DNA of 64,000 bases from an uncultured Marinobacter sp. (GTDB taxonomy: Bacteria; Pseudomonadota; Gammaproteobacteria; Pseudomonadales; Oleiphilaceae): assembly GCF_947488835.1 (NCBI RefSeq), contig NZ_CANLBK010000004.1, positions 310,001 to 374,000 of the forward strand. Direction: 5' to 3'. The notes beneath the pieces are model-generated. The model was not told the DNA's origin. It made no database searches and saw only the letters and a list, made by a program, of their open reading frames with translations. This document shows positions 46,117 to 54,082 of this stretch, in pieces. Made by a program: the position numbers and the translations under genes. Each line of letters starts with the position of its first letter. The first letter of the stretch is position 1.

Positions 46117-46153
46117 AAAAAAACCGGCTCACCATTCAGTGAGCCGGTTTTTT
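46117..46153. terminator. Bidirectional intrinsic terminator
   Basis: A 9-bp stem (CCGGCTCAC / GTGAGCCGG) with a 6-base loop, seven A before and six T after, ends both the rightward PAS-GGDEF-EAL gene and the leftward RND operon. Confidence 0.93.
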
Positions 46154-46172
46154 CAACCTTATCCGCTACCCG

Positions 46173-49100
46173 TTACGGATTCGCGGGTAACGGCTTTGGG
46201 CTAACGTCCTGCTCTTCTTTCCCTTCATTGTGATCACGGGCCAGCAGAATGTAGAAGGCTGGCAATACGAAGATCGTGAACAGCGTGCCTATACCAAGGC
46301 CAGCGGTGATCGTCAGACCAATAGCAAACCGGCTCTCGGCGCCAGGACCCGCTGCAATGAGCAATGGCACCATGGCAAAGATCAACGCCAATGACGTCAT
46401 GATGATTGGCCGCAAGCGAATGGCGGCTGCCTCAATAACAGCTTCTACCTTGCTCAAGCCTTTGTCTCTCTGCAACAGGTTAGCAAACTCTACAATCAGT
46501 ATGCCGTTTTTCGAGACCACCCCGATCAAGGTAATCAAGCCGACCTGCGTGTAGATGTTCATGGTTGCGTAACCAAGGACGATAAACGCCATGGCGCCCG
46601 CCACAGACATAGGCACAGAGACCAGAATGATGATTGGATCTCTCCAGCTTTCGAACTGCGCGGCAAGCACCAGATAGATAACCAGCAGCGACAGGAAGAA
46701 GGTTACAATCAACGCACTCCCCTGATTTGCCAACTGTCGGCTTTGGCCAGTGTAGTCGTAGGTGAAGCCTTGCGGGAATACTTCATCCGCAGTTGCTTCA
46801 ATATAGTCCATGGCTGCACCCGCAGAAACGCCCGGCATAACAACACCTTCCAGTGTCAGGGAGTTCTGCTGGTTGAACTGGGTGCGGTCTGAGGGCTCTA
46901 CACTGTGTTCAAAGCTTACAACGCTGCCCAGCGGCACAAGGTCGCCCTTGCCTGAACGGATGTAGTAATCATTGAGTGCCTGCTCATCCAGCCGGAACTC
47001 CTGATCCACCTGAGGAATAACCTGGTAAGACCGGCCTTCCATGCTGAAGCGGTTGATATAGCCACCGCCTAGCATGCTTGAAAGCGACTGCCCTACGTCT
47101 TGCATAGAGAGCCCCAGGTCGGCGACCCGGTCGCGATCCACTTTGATGCGCGTAACCGGGCGATCAAAGTTGATGGATTTTTTCAGGAACATGAAGTTAC
47201 CACTGCCCATTGCCTTGCCTAGCAGCTCATCGGCCACCTGGTCGAGCTGCTCGTAGCTACTACCGGTAGTGACAACAAACTGGAAGGGCAACCCACCACC
47301 TGACCCAGGCAGTGCAGGCATTGCGAATGCCGCAGTCTGCAGACCGGTTACATGTTTCAGTTCGGCGTCCAATTGCGGCTGTACTTCAAACTGGGAGATA
47401 TCCCGCTTGCTCCAGGGCTCCATTTTGAAACCGCCAAACACCGCGTTGGGGGCAGTGATGCCGATGATCATGAAGTCTTCCTGATAGCCTGGCACCGTCG
47501 CAATGCGGTTCTGCACTTCGCTGCCGTGCTCGGTCAGATACTTCATAGTCGCTGTTTGGGGGGCGAGGCCCTGATAGAAAAGAATGCCCTGATCTTCCGT
47601 TGGGGCCAGCTCGTTCTGGCTCATCATCACCATGAAGTAAATCGAGCCCAGCACCACCAGCGCAAAGAACACGACCACTGACTTGGTTTGCATCAACGAG
47701 CCGAGAATGGCTTTGTAGCCGGAGGAAATGCTGTTGAACGTGTTTTCAACCAGAGTTTCGAACTTGCCGGGGTTGCCGTGGGGCTTCAGCACCATGCCAG
47801 ACAGCATGGGTGAGAGAGTCAGTGCGATGATGCCCGAAATCACAACTGTGCCCGCCAAGGTGAACGCAAACTCGGTAAACAGCGAGCCTACAAGGCCTCC
47901 CATAAAACCGATGGGCGCATATACGGCAACGAGCGTGGTGGTCATGGCGATAATGGGTACAGCCATTTCCCGTGCGCCGTGTAGCGCGGCGTCTAATCGT
48001 GATTCACCTTCCGCAATGTGCCTGTGTATGTTTTCCACCATGATAATGGCGTCATCTACCACCAGACCGATGGCGAGAACCATGGACAACAAGGTGAGCA
48101 GGTTCAACGAGAACCCGAACATCAACATGATAAACGCACCACCGATCAGCGATAGTGGTACCGCGACCGAGGGCACAATGGATGCCCGAATGGAGCCCAG
48201 GCACAAGAATACGACCACGAGTACGATGCCCATGGCTTCAATCAGGGTGCGAATAACTTCGTTGATAGAGTCTTCAATAAAATCAGACGCGTCATATGCG
48301 AGCCGAACATTCATACCCGCAGGCAGCTGGCTTTCGATATCTGGCAGATCGTCTTTAACCAGTCCGGCTACCGTCAGGGGGTTTGCACCGGGTGCAAGAT
48401 CAACCGCTACAAACGTGGCCTGCTTGCCTTTGTACAGTGCCAGCTTGTCGTAGGTTTGCGAGCCCAGCTCTACCCGCGCAATATCCTGAAGGCGAATCTG
48501 GGTGCCGTTTTTTTCCTTAACAACCAGATTCCGGAACTCGTTCGGGTCAGACACATCGGTGTCACTGGTCATACTGATTTCGGTATAGGTGCCCTTGGTA
48601 TTACCGACGGCCGCCTGGTAGTTGTTAGCCCGCAGTTTTGCGACGACTTCCGTAGGCGTCATATCCACGGCGGCCAGGCGCTCCGGATCAAGCCAGATCC
48701 GCAGTGCAAAGGGGCTACCCAGTATGTTTGCTTTACCAACGCCGGCCAAAGCCTGGATTCTGGGCTGAACAACCCGTGTCAGGTAATCGGTAATCTGAGG
48801 AACATCGAGCTCCTCACTGTAGAAGGCGATGTACATCAGTGCCGTTGAGTCACCTGTTGTGGAGGTGATAACCGGATCCTGAGCTTCCGCAGGTAGAACG
48901 TTACGCTGACTGGCCACTTTTGCCTGTATTTCTGCCAGTGCGGCGTTAGCGTCGTAGTTCAGGTTCATTTTGGCCTGAATGGTGGAAAGGCCCTGAGAAC
49001 TGGTAGATGTCAGGTAGTCGATGCCACTGGCTTCAGCAATAGCCTGCTGCAAAGGCGTGGTGATAAAGCCTTTGATCAGGTCTGAGCTGGCACCGGGATA

Positions 49101-49250
49101 GGCCGTCGTTACCGTAACGGTGGTGCTCTCAAGCTCCGGGTACTGCCGGATTTCCATTTCCATGGCTGCCCGAACGCCGAGCAGTAGAATAAGAAGGCTA
49201 ACCACCGTCGCCAATACGGGACGATGGACGAAAATGTCAGTGAATCGCAT
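46173..49250 (-). CDS. RND family efflux pump permease (HAE1 type)
   Basis: A 1025-residue inner-membrane proton antiporter of the AcrB/MexB class. Features: N-terminal helix MRFTDIFVHRPVLATVVSLL, two large periplasmic loops, and a central helix with the proton-relay pair in LAIGLVVDDAIIMVENIHRH (Asp-Asp). The C-terminal half repeats the 6-helix layout (VGLITLIGVVSKNGILIVEFA). It forms a tripartite pump with the upstream adaptor and an outer-membrane channel not encoded here. Its ATG shares one base with the adaptor stop. Substrates unknown. Confidence 0.93.
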   Translation of the reverse strand: MRFTDIFVHRPVLATVVSLLILLLGVRAAMEMEIRQYPELESTTVTVTTAYPGASSDLIKGFITTPLQQAIAEASGIDYLTSTSSQGLSTIQAKMNLNYDANAALAEIQAKVASQRNVLPAEAQDPVITSTTGDSTALMYIAFYSEELDVPQITDYLTRVVQPRIQALAGVGKANILGSPFALRIWLDPERLAAVDMTPTEVVAKLRANNYQAAVGNTKGTYTEISMTSDTDVSDPNEFRNLVVKEKNGTQIRLQDIARVELGSQTYDKLALYKGKQATFVAVDLAPGANPLTVAGLVKDDLPDIESQLPAGMNVRLAYDASDFIEDSINEVIRTLIEAMGIVLVVVFLCLGSIRASIVPSVAVPLSLIGGAFIMLMFGFSLNLLTLLSMVLAIGLVVDDAIIMVENIHRHIAEGESRLDAALHGAREMAVPIIAMTTTLVAVYAPIGFMGGLVGSLFTEFAFTLAGTVVISGIIALTLSPMLSGMVLKPHGNPGKFETLVENTFNSISSGYKAILGSLMQTKSVVVFFALVVLGSIYFMVMMSQNELAPTEDQGILFYQGLAPQTATMKYLTEHGSEVQNRIATVPGYQEDFMIIGITAPNAVFGGFKMEPWSKRDISQFEVQPQLDAELKHVTGLQTAAFAMPALPGSGGGLPFQFVVTTGSSYEQLDQVADELLGKAMGSGNFMFLKKSINFDRPVTRIKVDRDRVADLGLSMQDVGQSLSSMLGGGYINRFSMEGRSYQVIPQVDQEFRLDEQALNDYYIRSGKGDLVPLGSVVSFEHSVEPSDRTQFNQQNSLTLEGVVMPGVSAGAAMDYIEATADEVFPQGFTYDYTGQSRQLANQGSALIVTFFLSLLVIYLVLAAQFESWRDPIIILVSVPMSVAGAMAFIVLGYATMNIYTQVGLITLIGVVSKNGILIVEFANLLQRDKGLSKVEAVIEAAAIRLRPIIMTSLALIFAMVPLLIAAGPGAESRFAIGLTITAGLGIGTLFTIFVLPAFYILLARDHNEGKEEQDVSPKPLPANP

Positions 49251-50365
49251 TACTCAGATGCCTCCTGCGGCTGCTTCTGTTCGCCATTTTCGTCATCCTG
49301 AATGGTGACCCGCTGGCCGGCACGGAGTCTCAGCAATCCTTTGGAAACCACTTGCTCACCGGCTTCAAGGCCGGAAGTAATAGCGACCTGCGTATCTCTG
49401 GTTTCGCCGGTTTCGACAGAACGGCGGCTAACGATCAAATCACCTTCGTCGTTTTCTTCAATAACAAATACGAAGTCGCCATAAGTGTTATAGGAGATCG
49501 CAGTGAGCGGTATGGTAACCACGTCTCTATCGTCTGGCTGAAGGGTTTGAATGGTTGCGAACATACCCGGGCGCAACAGTTTTTGTGGGTTGTTCAGAGT
49601 GGCGCGTACGCGCACAGTGCGTGTTTCCGGGTTAACGGACGTGTTGATGGCACTGACTTTGCCCTTGAACTCCTGTTGCGGCACAGCGGCAACCGTAGCG
49701 GAAACATCGTAACCCCGGGCAACGCTTTGCAGGTTCTTCTCAGAAAGCGTGAAATCCACGTAGATCGGATCAAGCATGTTGATTTCGACGATGGGCGTGC
49801 CAGTGGGAACGTATTGGCCCTGGTCTACCATGCGAATACCCAATGTGCCGTCGAAAGGTGCGCGGATGACCTTTTTGCTCAGCTGTGCTTCCGTTTCATT
49901 AACGCGGGCTTGGGCTGCGTCAAAGTTTGCCTTGGACTCGTCATACTGGGCCTGGGAAACAGCGCGCTTTGGGAGCAGATCGGAAATACGCTTGAATTCC
50001 TGCTCGGCCAACTGTGCTTCGGCTCGACGGGTGCGCACGGAAGCTTCTATGATCGAGGCGTTCAGGCGAATAAGAATATCGCCTTGCTTGACAGTGTCGC
50101 CAGACTCAAAATTAATTTTCTCGATGACGCCGGGCACCTCGTTTGCCACTTCGATGCCGTTAACAGCCTTGATGCTGCCTACAGCCTTGATAGAGGGTGT
50201 CCATTGCTCAGTGCGAGCCTTGGTAGCGGATATCTCCGCGGGTGGTTGAGGCTGGGAGAGCATTTCACCCATTTGGCCAAATTGATAAAACTTGTAGCCG
50301 AAGATGCCACCAAGCACCACACCGAGGAAAATAATTGCAATCAGGAAGCGGGAAGCAGTGCGCAT
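49250..50365 (-). CDS. RND efflux periplasmic adaptor (membrane fusion protein)
   Basis: A 371-residue adaptor linking the RND pump with an outer-membrane channel. An N-terminal membrane anchor (RFLIAIIFLGVVLGGIFGY) is followed by a lipoyl half (VIEKINFESGDTVKQGDILIRL), a coiled-coil hairpin (about 110-165, rich in E, Q, A), the second lipoyl half (APFDGTLGIRMVDQGQYV) and a beta-barrel. No lipobox Cys, so it is membrane-anchored. ATG 50365 has AGGA 8 bases upstream; a frame from 50419 adds 18 unlikely residues. Its stop overlaps the permease ATG. Confidence 0.92.
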   Translation of the reverse strand: MRTASRFLIAIIFLGVVLGGIFGYKFYQFGQMGEMLSQPQPPAEISATKARTEQWTPSIKAVGSIKAVNGIEVANEVPGVIEKINFESGDTVKQGDILIRLNASIIEASVRTRRAEAQLAEQEFKRISDLLPKRAVSQAQYDESKANFDAAQARVNETEAQLSKKVIRAPFDGTLGIRMVDQGQYVPTGTPIVEINMLDPIYVDFTLSEKNLQSVARGYDVSATVAAVPQQEFKGKVSAINTSVNPETRTVRVRATLNNPQKLLRPGMFATIQTLQPDDRDVVTIPLTAISYNTYGDFVFVIEENDEGDLIVSRRSVETGETRDTQVAITSGLEAGEQVVSKGLLRLRAGQRVTIQDDENGEQKQPQEASE

Positions 50366-50537
50366 AAGTCTGGTCCTGGAAATCTCTGTTTGGATGCGGG
50401 AAGGATTGATTCGCGACAAAACATAGCATGCTACAAAATTCAGGGTGCTGTTGTCACCGGTTTGTAGGTACTTTTGGCGAACATTGTCGTTACACTAGGT
50501 GCCAGAACTACGTTCTTTCAGCAGTAAGGGATCATTC

Positions 50538-51041
50538 ATGCATTGGATACTGGGAATTGCGCTGGCGGCGGCCGTCTTTGTAATTCTGAAACAGTGGGGC
50601 AGATTGTCGGCGGAAAAGAAGAAAGCTGCAACCTGGAAGCTCGTACTTATTGTTGGCGGTGTGCTTCTGCTGGTAATGGTTTTAACCGGCCGAGTGCACG
50701 TGCTGACTGCCGCCATTGCAGCGTTAATCCCGCTGTTGCGGAAGTTGCCCGAGCTCGTTCGTTTCTTTCCGGCGCTGAATCGGCTGTTTACCGGAAAAGA
50801 TAATACTGGCGATGCTGGATCAAATGAAGGGCACTCCGGAGCTGGGCAAGCACCCTTTAATGGAATGACAGAGCGAGAGGCCTGCGAAATCCTCGGCGTT
50901 ACAGCAGCGTGTTCGAAAGCAGACGTTGTGTTGGCGCACCGCCGCCTGATACAGAAGCTGCACCCGGATCGTGGCGGGAGTGATTATCTGGCCGCAAAAA
51001 TTAACGAAGCCAAAAGTGTATTGCTGCGCACCAGGGAGTAA
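50538..51041 (+). CDS. Membrane-anchored J-domain protein
   Basis: A 167-residue protein with two N-terminal hydrophobic segments (about 2-19 and 32-50, the second with [11 protein letters not shown]), a Gly/Asp/Ser linker and a C-terminal J-like domain (about 105-165): [32 protein letters not shown], containing the HPD motif and the Gly-Gly that follows. The layout resembles mitochondrial Pam18/Tim14 and bacterial TM-J proteins. It probably recruits DnaK to the membrane. The ATG has AAGGGA 7 bases upstream. Partner unknown. Confidence 0.78.
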   Translation: MHWILGIALAAAVFVILKQWGRLSAEKKKAATWKLVLIVGGVLLLVMVLTGRVHVLTAAIAALIPLLRKLPELVRFFPALNRLFTGKDNTGDAGSNEGHSGAGQAPFNGMTEREACEILGVTAACSKADVVLAHRRLIQKLHPDRGGSDYLAAKINEAKSVLLRTRE

Positions 51042-51044
51042 ATG

Positions 51045-51833
51045 TTAGTGGATGACGTCGACCTTGACCTCAAAACTTCGGTTATCCGACCGGCTGCTAT
51101 TTACGCTGTAGGCAATGCCTGACTGCTTGCTGGTAGATTCCGTTGACGTGCTGCCGAGGGAAATCCACTGGCCAGGTTCTACTCTGCGAATGGTGACGAC
51201 CGCTTGGGTATCATAACCCTTCAGTTCCGCAGGATCGGCCTCGAAAGACACGATGTTCAGTTCCACCGAACGATCTGAAATCACCTGTGGGCTAACCACA
51301 AATCCGCTGTGCGTTTCGACTTGGGTCAAGATAGCGGCGGGGTTTCGGCCACCGCGAACTGCAAAGGGCAGAGTGCGTACCTGGCCCGAGCTGATATGAG
51401 CAGATTGACCGTCCATAACCACAAGGCTTCGTTCCCGGGAGCCGCCGGTGGTGGTAACCCTGTGCTCTGCGGTTACGCCAATTTCGTTGCGTGTTGAGGT
51501 AACGCCGGCACCGGAGCGCTTGCCGCCAATATCTTCTGTAGACCGCACTGTGATCCGGAGTTGCGCCGGGGCCACGTCGAGTGTGTTCACCAGGGTAGCT
51601 ATTTCATCCAGCAGCTGTTGGTCTCCGCGAACGACCATTTTTTGCCCTTGGGCGGTAATGGACACAGGTTCGCCCTGATAAAGCTCTCTGATCTGGTGGG
51701 CAACATCTGCTGCGGGCCGGTTGTTGAGCTGATACGCCCGGGATTCAGCGAGTGCCGAGCCTGCGCCCGAAAGAAGTGCCAGCGCAGATACAAAGAGGAA
51801 CAGCACGCTGAGATTCCGCAAATTCAGTGTCAT
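51045..51833 (-). CDS. Exported protein with secretin/NolW-type N domains
   Basis: A 262-residue exported protein with a clear signal peptide ending SGAGSALAESR. The mature start YQLNNRPAADVAHQIRELYQ and MVVRGDQQLLDEIATLVNTLDVAPAQLRITV match the secretin N1/NolW repeat that sits in periplasmic rings. The rest (VEPGQWISLGSTS, RSFEVKVDVIH) is beta-rich and lacks the secretin pore-forming domain. It may support a secretin-like assembly or bind other N domains. The ATG at 51833 is chosen by the signal peptide; the long upstream frame (to 52370) is antisense to the DAHP synthase leader. Confidence 0.62.
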   Translation of the reverse strand: MTLNLRNLSVLFLFVSALALLSGAGSALAESRAYQLNNRPAADVAHQIRELYQGEPVSITAQGQKMVVRGDQQLLDEIATLVNTLDVAPAQLRITVRSTEDIGGKRSGAGVTSTRNEIGVTAEHRVTTTGGSRERSLVVMDGQSAHISSGQVRTLPFAVRGGRNPAAILTQVETHSGFVVSPQVISDRSVELNIVSFEADPAELKGYDTQAVVTIRRVEPGQWISLGSTSTESTSKQSGIAYSVNSSRSDNRSFEVKVDVIH

Positions 51834-51929
51834 AGTTGGTTCCCATCTTTCTGATAAATCCGGTTTGTTTGTTAAATAATCCGGTTTACGGGTTGCCAAG
51901 TTGAAAACCCGGGGTATATATTGATAAGC

Positions 51930-52064
51930 ATGAAGACGACACAAGCGATCTGTCAATTGAATGTTCTGCAAGCTTTCGGCCAAAAACCGTTGGCGGCAGT
52001 CGCTGCTGTGTTTTTTTGGTGGTTTGGTTATGGCTATTTTAGCCAGAGCCAGGGCCGCCCATAA
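51930..52064 (+). CDS. Aromatic-rich leader peptide upstream of DAHP synthase
   Basis: A 44-codon ORF, ATG 51930 to TAA 52062-52064, encoding Phe-Phe-Trp-Trp-Phe-Gly-Tyr-Gly-Tyr-Phe as residues 28-37 (codons 52011-52040): eight aromatic residues in ten, including all three aromatic amino acids. This is the hallmark of a ribosome-stalling leader peptide for transcription attenuation. A terminator with competing hairpins follows at 52092-52163 and the DAHP synthase gene starts at 52195. The ribosome site is weak (AAG near the ATG). Candidate promoters are TTGCCA (51893-51898) with TATATA (51915-51920) 16 apart, although that would place the start close to the ATG, or one further upstream. Confidence 0.7.
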   Translation: MKTTQAICQLNVLQAFGQKPLAAVAAVFFWWFGYGYFSQSQGRP

Positions 52065-52091
52065 CATCTTCACCAAACGAACAACGAGGAT

Positions 52092-52163
52092 GGCAGCCCG
52101 GCGAAAAACCAGGCTGCCGTCGGAATCAGAAAGCCCCGACTGTAGCCCAGCCGGGGCTTTTTT
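52092..52163 (+). promoter_or_regulatory. Transcription attenuator of the DAHP synthase gene
   Basis: Three hairpins can form and two exclude each other. Arm 1 GGCAGCC (52092-52098) pairs with arm 2 GGCTGCC (52112-52118). Arm 2, extended as GGCT...GTCGG (52112-52123), can instead pair with CCGAC...AGCC (52136-52147), an antiterminator. The terminator stem pairs AAAGCCCCG (52130-52138) with CGGGGCTTT (52152-52160) and is followed by six T (52158-52163), so the antiterminator would occupy its left arm. The downstream DAHP synthase makes the first shikimate-pathway product, and the aromatic leader lies just upstream. Confidence 0.72.
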
Positions 52164-52194
52164 GATTCTGAAGCAAGGAAACGGGAACACAGAC

Positions 52195-53256
52195 ATGAAC
52201 ATGCCTTTAAACGCTGCCGGGGAACGCCAGATGCGCCAGACGCAGAGTGCCGCCGCAACCCACCGGCAGGAAACTGCATTGCCAACGCCGGCTGAGCTGC
52301 GCCAGCGCTTACCTGTGGATGAGCGACTTGCCCGGCAGGTGGACAGGCACCGCCAAGCTGTCCGGGACATTCTGCACGGCGTAGATGATCGTACGTTGAT
52401 TGTGGTGGGGCCTTGCTCGGTTCACGACGAAGTGGCTGCGCTGGAGTATGGCGAAAAGCTTAAAGTTCTCGCCGACGCCGTCAGCGATCGGTTTTTGATT
52501 GTTATGCGGGCCTACCTGGAAAAACCAAGAACCACAGTGGGCTGGAAGGGGTTGCTGTACGATCCGGAGCGCACTGGAGCCGGCGACCTTAACGAAGGCT
52601 TGCTGCGCTCGCGCCGTCTGCTTCTGAATCTGGCGGAAATGGGATTGCCGCTTGCCACTGAGGCTCTGAGCCCTTTCGCCATGGATTACCTGGGTGATCT
52701 GGTGAGCTGGACTGCTATCGGAGCCCGTACCACCGAATCCCAGATTCACCGCGAGATGGTTAGTGGTTTGCCCATGCCTGCCGGGTTCAAAAACGGGACC
52801 GACGGCGGAATCAATGTTGCGATTAATGCCATGCAGTCTGGGGCACACCCACACCATCATCTGGGAGTGTCCAGCCATGGCGCACCAGTAATGGTCAGCA
52901 CCCGGGGTAATCCAGACACACACCTAGTGCTGCGTGGTGGTCGGGGCATCACCAACTTCGACGAAGTGAGCGTTCAGCATGCCACGCAAAGCCTGGCTGA
53001 TGCGGGTGTGTGTGCCGCAATCATGGTGGACTGCAGCCATGATAATGCCTGCAAACAGTCAGAGCGACAGATCGACGTAGCCCGTGAAGTGATGCGACAG
53101 AAGCATGCTGGCAATACCGGAATTCGTGGGCTGATGCTGGAAAGCTTTCTGGAAGCAGGCCGGCAAAACGATGGCGACGACCTGCGTTACGGCTGTTCTA
53201 TTACTGACCCATGCCTGAGCTGGGATCAGACGGAGGCTCTGCTCCGCTCACTGTAG
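52195..53256 (+). CDS. Class I 3-deoxy-D-arabino-heptulosonate-7-phosphate synthase
   Basis: A 353-residue type I DAHP synthase, catalysing phosphoenolpyruvate plus erythrose 4-phosphate condensation. Motifs: LIVVGPCSVHDEVAALEYGE (metal Cys), VMRAYLEKPRTTVGWKG, DPERTGAGDLNEGL, ARTTESQIHREMVSGLPMP, FKNGTDGGI, HLVLRGGRGITNF, MVDCSHDNACK (His) and IRGLMLESFLEAGRQ. E. coli isozymes have about 350 residues. I cannot say whether the isozyme is Tyr-, Phe- or Trp-sensitive. The ATG at 52195 has GGGAAC about 10 bases upstream and follows the terminator. Its 3' end overlaps the convergent LysE gene by 56 bases. Confidence 0.95.
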   Translation: MNMPLNAAGERQMRQTQSAAATHRQETALPTPAELRQRLPVDERLARQVDRHRQAVRDILHGVDDRTLIVVGPCSVHDEVAALEYGEKLKVLADAVSDRFLIVMRAYLEKPRTTVGWKGLLYDPERTGAGDLNEGLLRSRRLLLNLAEMGLPLATEALSPFAMDYLGDLVSWTAIGARTTESQIHREMVSGLPMPAGFKNGTDGGINVAINAMQSGAHPHHHLGVSSHGAPVMVSTRGNPDTHLVLRGGRGITNFDEVSVQHATQSLADAGVCAAIMVDCSHDNACKQSERQIDVAREVMRQKHAGNTGIRGLMLESFLEAGRQNDGDDLRYGCSITDPCLSWDQTEALLRSL

Positions 53257-53872
53257 ACAGCAAGAGCTGCCCCGCCAGTAGCAACAGAACACCGCCCATG
53301 AGCCGGTCGAGCCAATGGCCGAAGCGGTTAAAGTTTTTGCGTACGGCAGGCAGCGTAAAAAACACCGCAACCAGGGTGAACCAAAGTCCTGTTGCCAGTG
53401 CCATGTATGCGCCATAGCCGGCCTGGATGGCCACCGGCGTGCCAGGGCTGATGACAACCGAGAACAACGAAACGAAAAAGAGCGTTGCCTTCGGATTCAG
53501 GGCATTGGTCAGAAAGCCCAACCGGAGGGCAGCAAACCCTGTCTGTTGGGAGCTGCTTTTGGTGTCCACGTAGATTCCGCCTGCCTTGGCTCTCAGGCAC
53601 TGTACGGCGATCCAGGTGAGGTAAAGTGCGCCCGCAATTTTGAGAACGGTAAACAGCAATATCGACTGTTGGATGATCAAGCCAATACCCAACAGTGAAT
53701 AGCTTACGTGCACCAGAATGCCGGCCCCGATACCGGTTGCGGAAAGCAGAGCGTTTTTGCGGCTTTGGCACAATGCCTGCCGGAGCATCACAGCAAAATC
53801 TGGCCCTGGGCTCGCCACAGCGAGCAGGTGGACGAGCGCCACAGTAAGGAATTCTGGCCAGTAACTGTTCAT
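53201..53872 (-). CDS. LysE/RhtB family amino-acid exporter
   Basis: A 223-residue membrane protein with six hydrophobic segments. The signature VALVHLLAVASPGPDFAVMLRQALCQSRKNALLSATGIGAG (quoted in part: VASPGPDFAVMLRQAL) and NPKATLFFVSLFSVV match LysE/RhtB. Members export amino acids such as lysine, arginine, threonine or homoserine lactone. Substrate unknown. Convergent with the DAHP synthase: 56 bases of coding overlap at the 3' ends. It begins well upstream of the Lpd gene and is divergent from it. Confidence 0.87.
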   Translation of the reverse strand: MNSYWPEFLTVALVHLLAVASPGPDFAVMLRQALCQSRKNALLSATGIGAGILVHVSYSLLGIGLIIQQSILLFTVLKIAGALYLTWIAVQCLRAKAGGIYVDTKSSSQQTGFAALRLGFLTNALNPKATLFFVSLFSVVISPGTPVAIQAGYGAYMALATGLWFTLVAVFFTLPAVRKNFNRFGHWLDRLMGGVLLLLAGQLLLSTVSGAEPPSDPSSGMGQ

Positions 53873-54082
53873 ACGGAAATTTCTCTCTGGGTTGGGTATC
53901 TGGGCTAGGCTGTATTAGGTATCTGAGTTTGTCAGAACCGTTACCGGCCTGTCAGCATAAATCCAGTCGTCGGTTTTTTCACGTACCGAATAAAATAACC
54001 CCGGCTTCTATACTGCTGTAGTGACCATTGAGAAATTCACCCGGTTCCCGGCTTTCGGGAATTAAGATCTGGAGACTGCTTT

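Noticed and set aside
49352..50467. Open frame of 371 codons on the + strand opposite the efflux adaptor gene
   Set aside because: It is the antisense shadow of the adaptor gene; composition and lack of recognisable motifs or ribosome site do not support coding.
51961..52194. N-terminal extension of DAHP synthase from ATG 51961
   Set aside because: The frame is open by chance through the terminator; family length and the ribosome site both fit ATG 52195, and another frame holds the aromatic leader.
51045..52370. Long 441-codon version of the secretin-domain protein
   Set aside because: The first 180 codons are opposite the DAHP synthase leader and start; the signal peptide at 51833 marks the real start.
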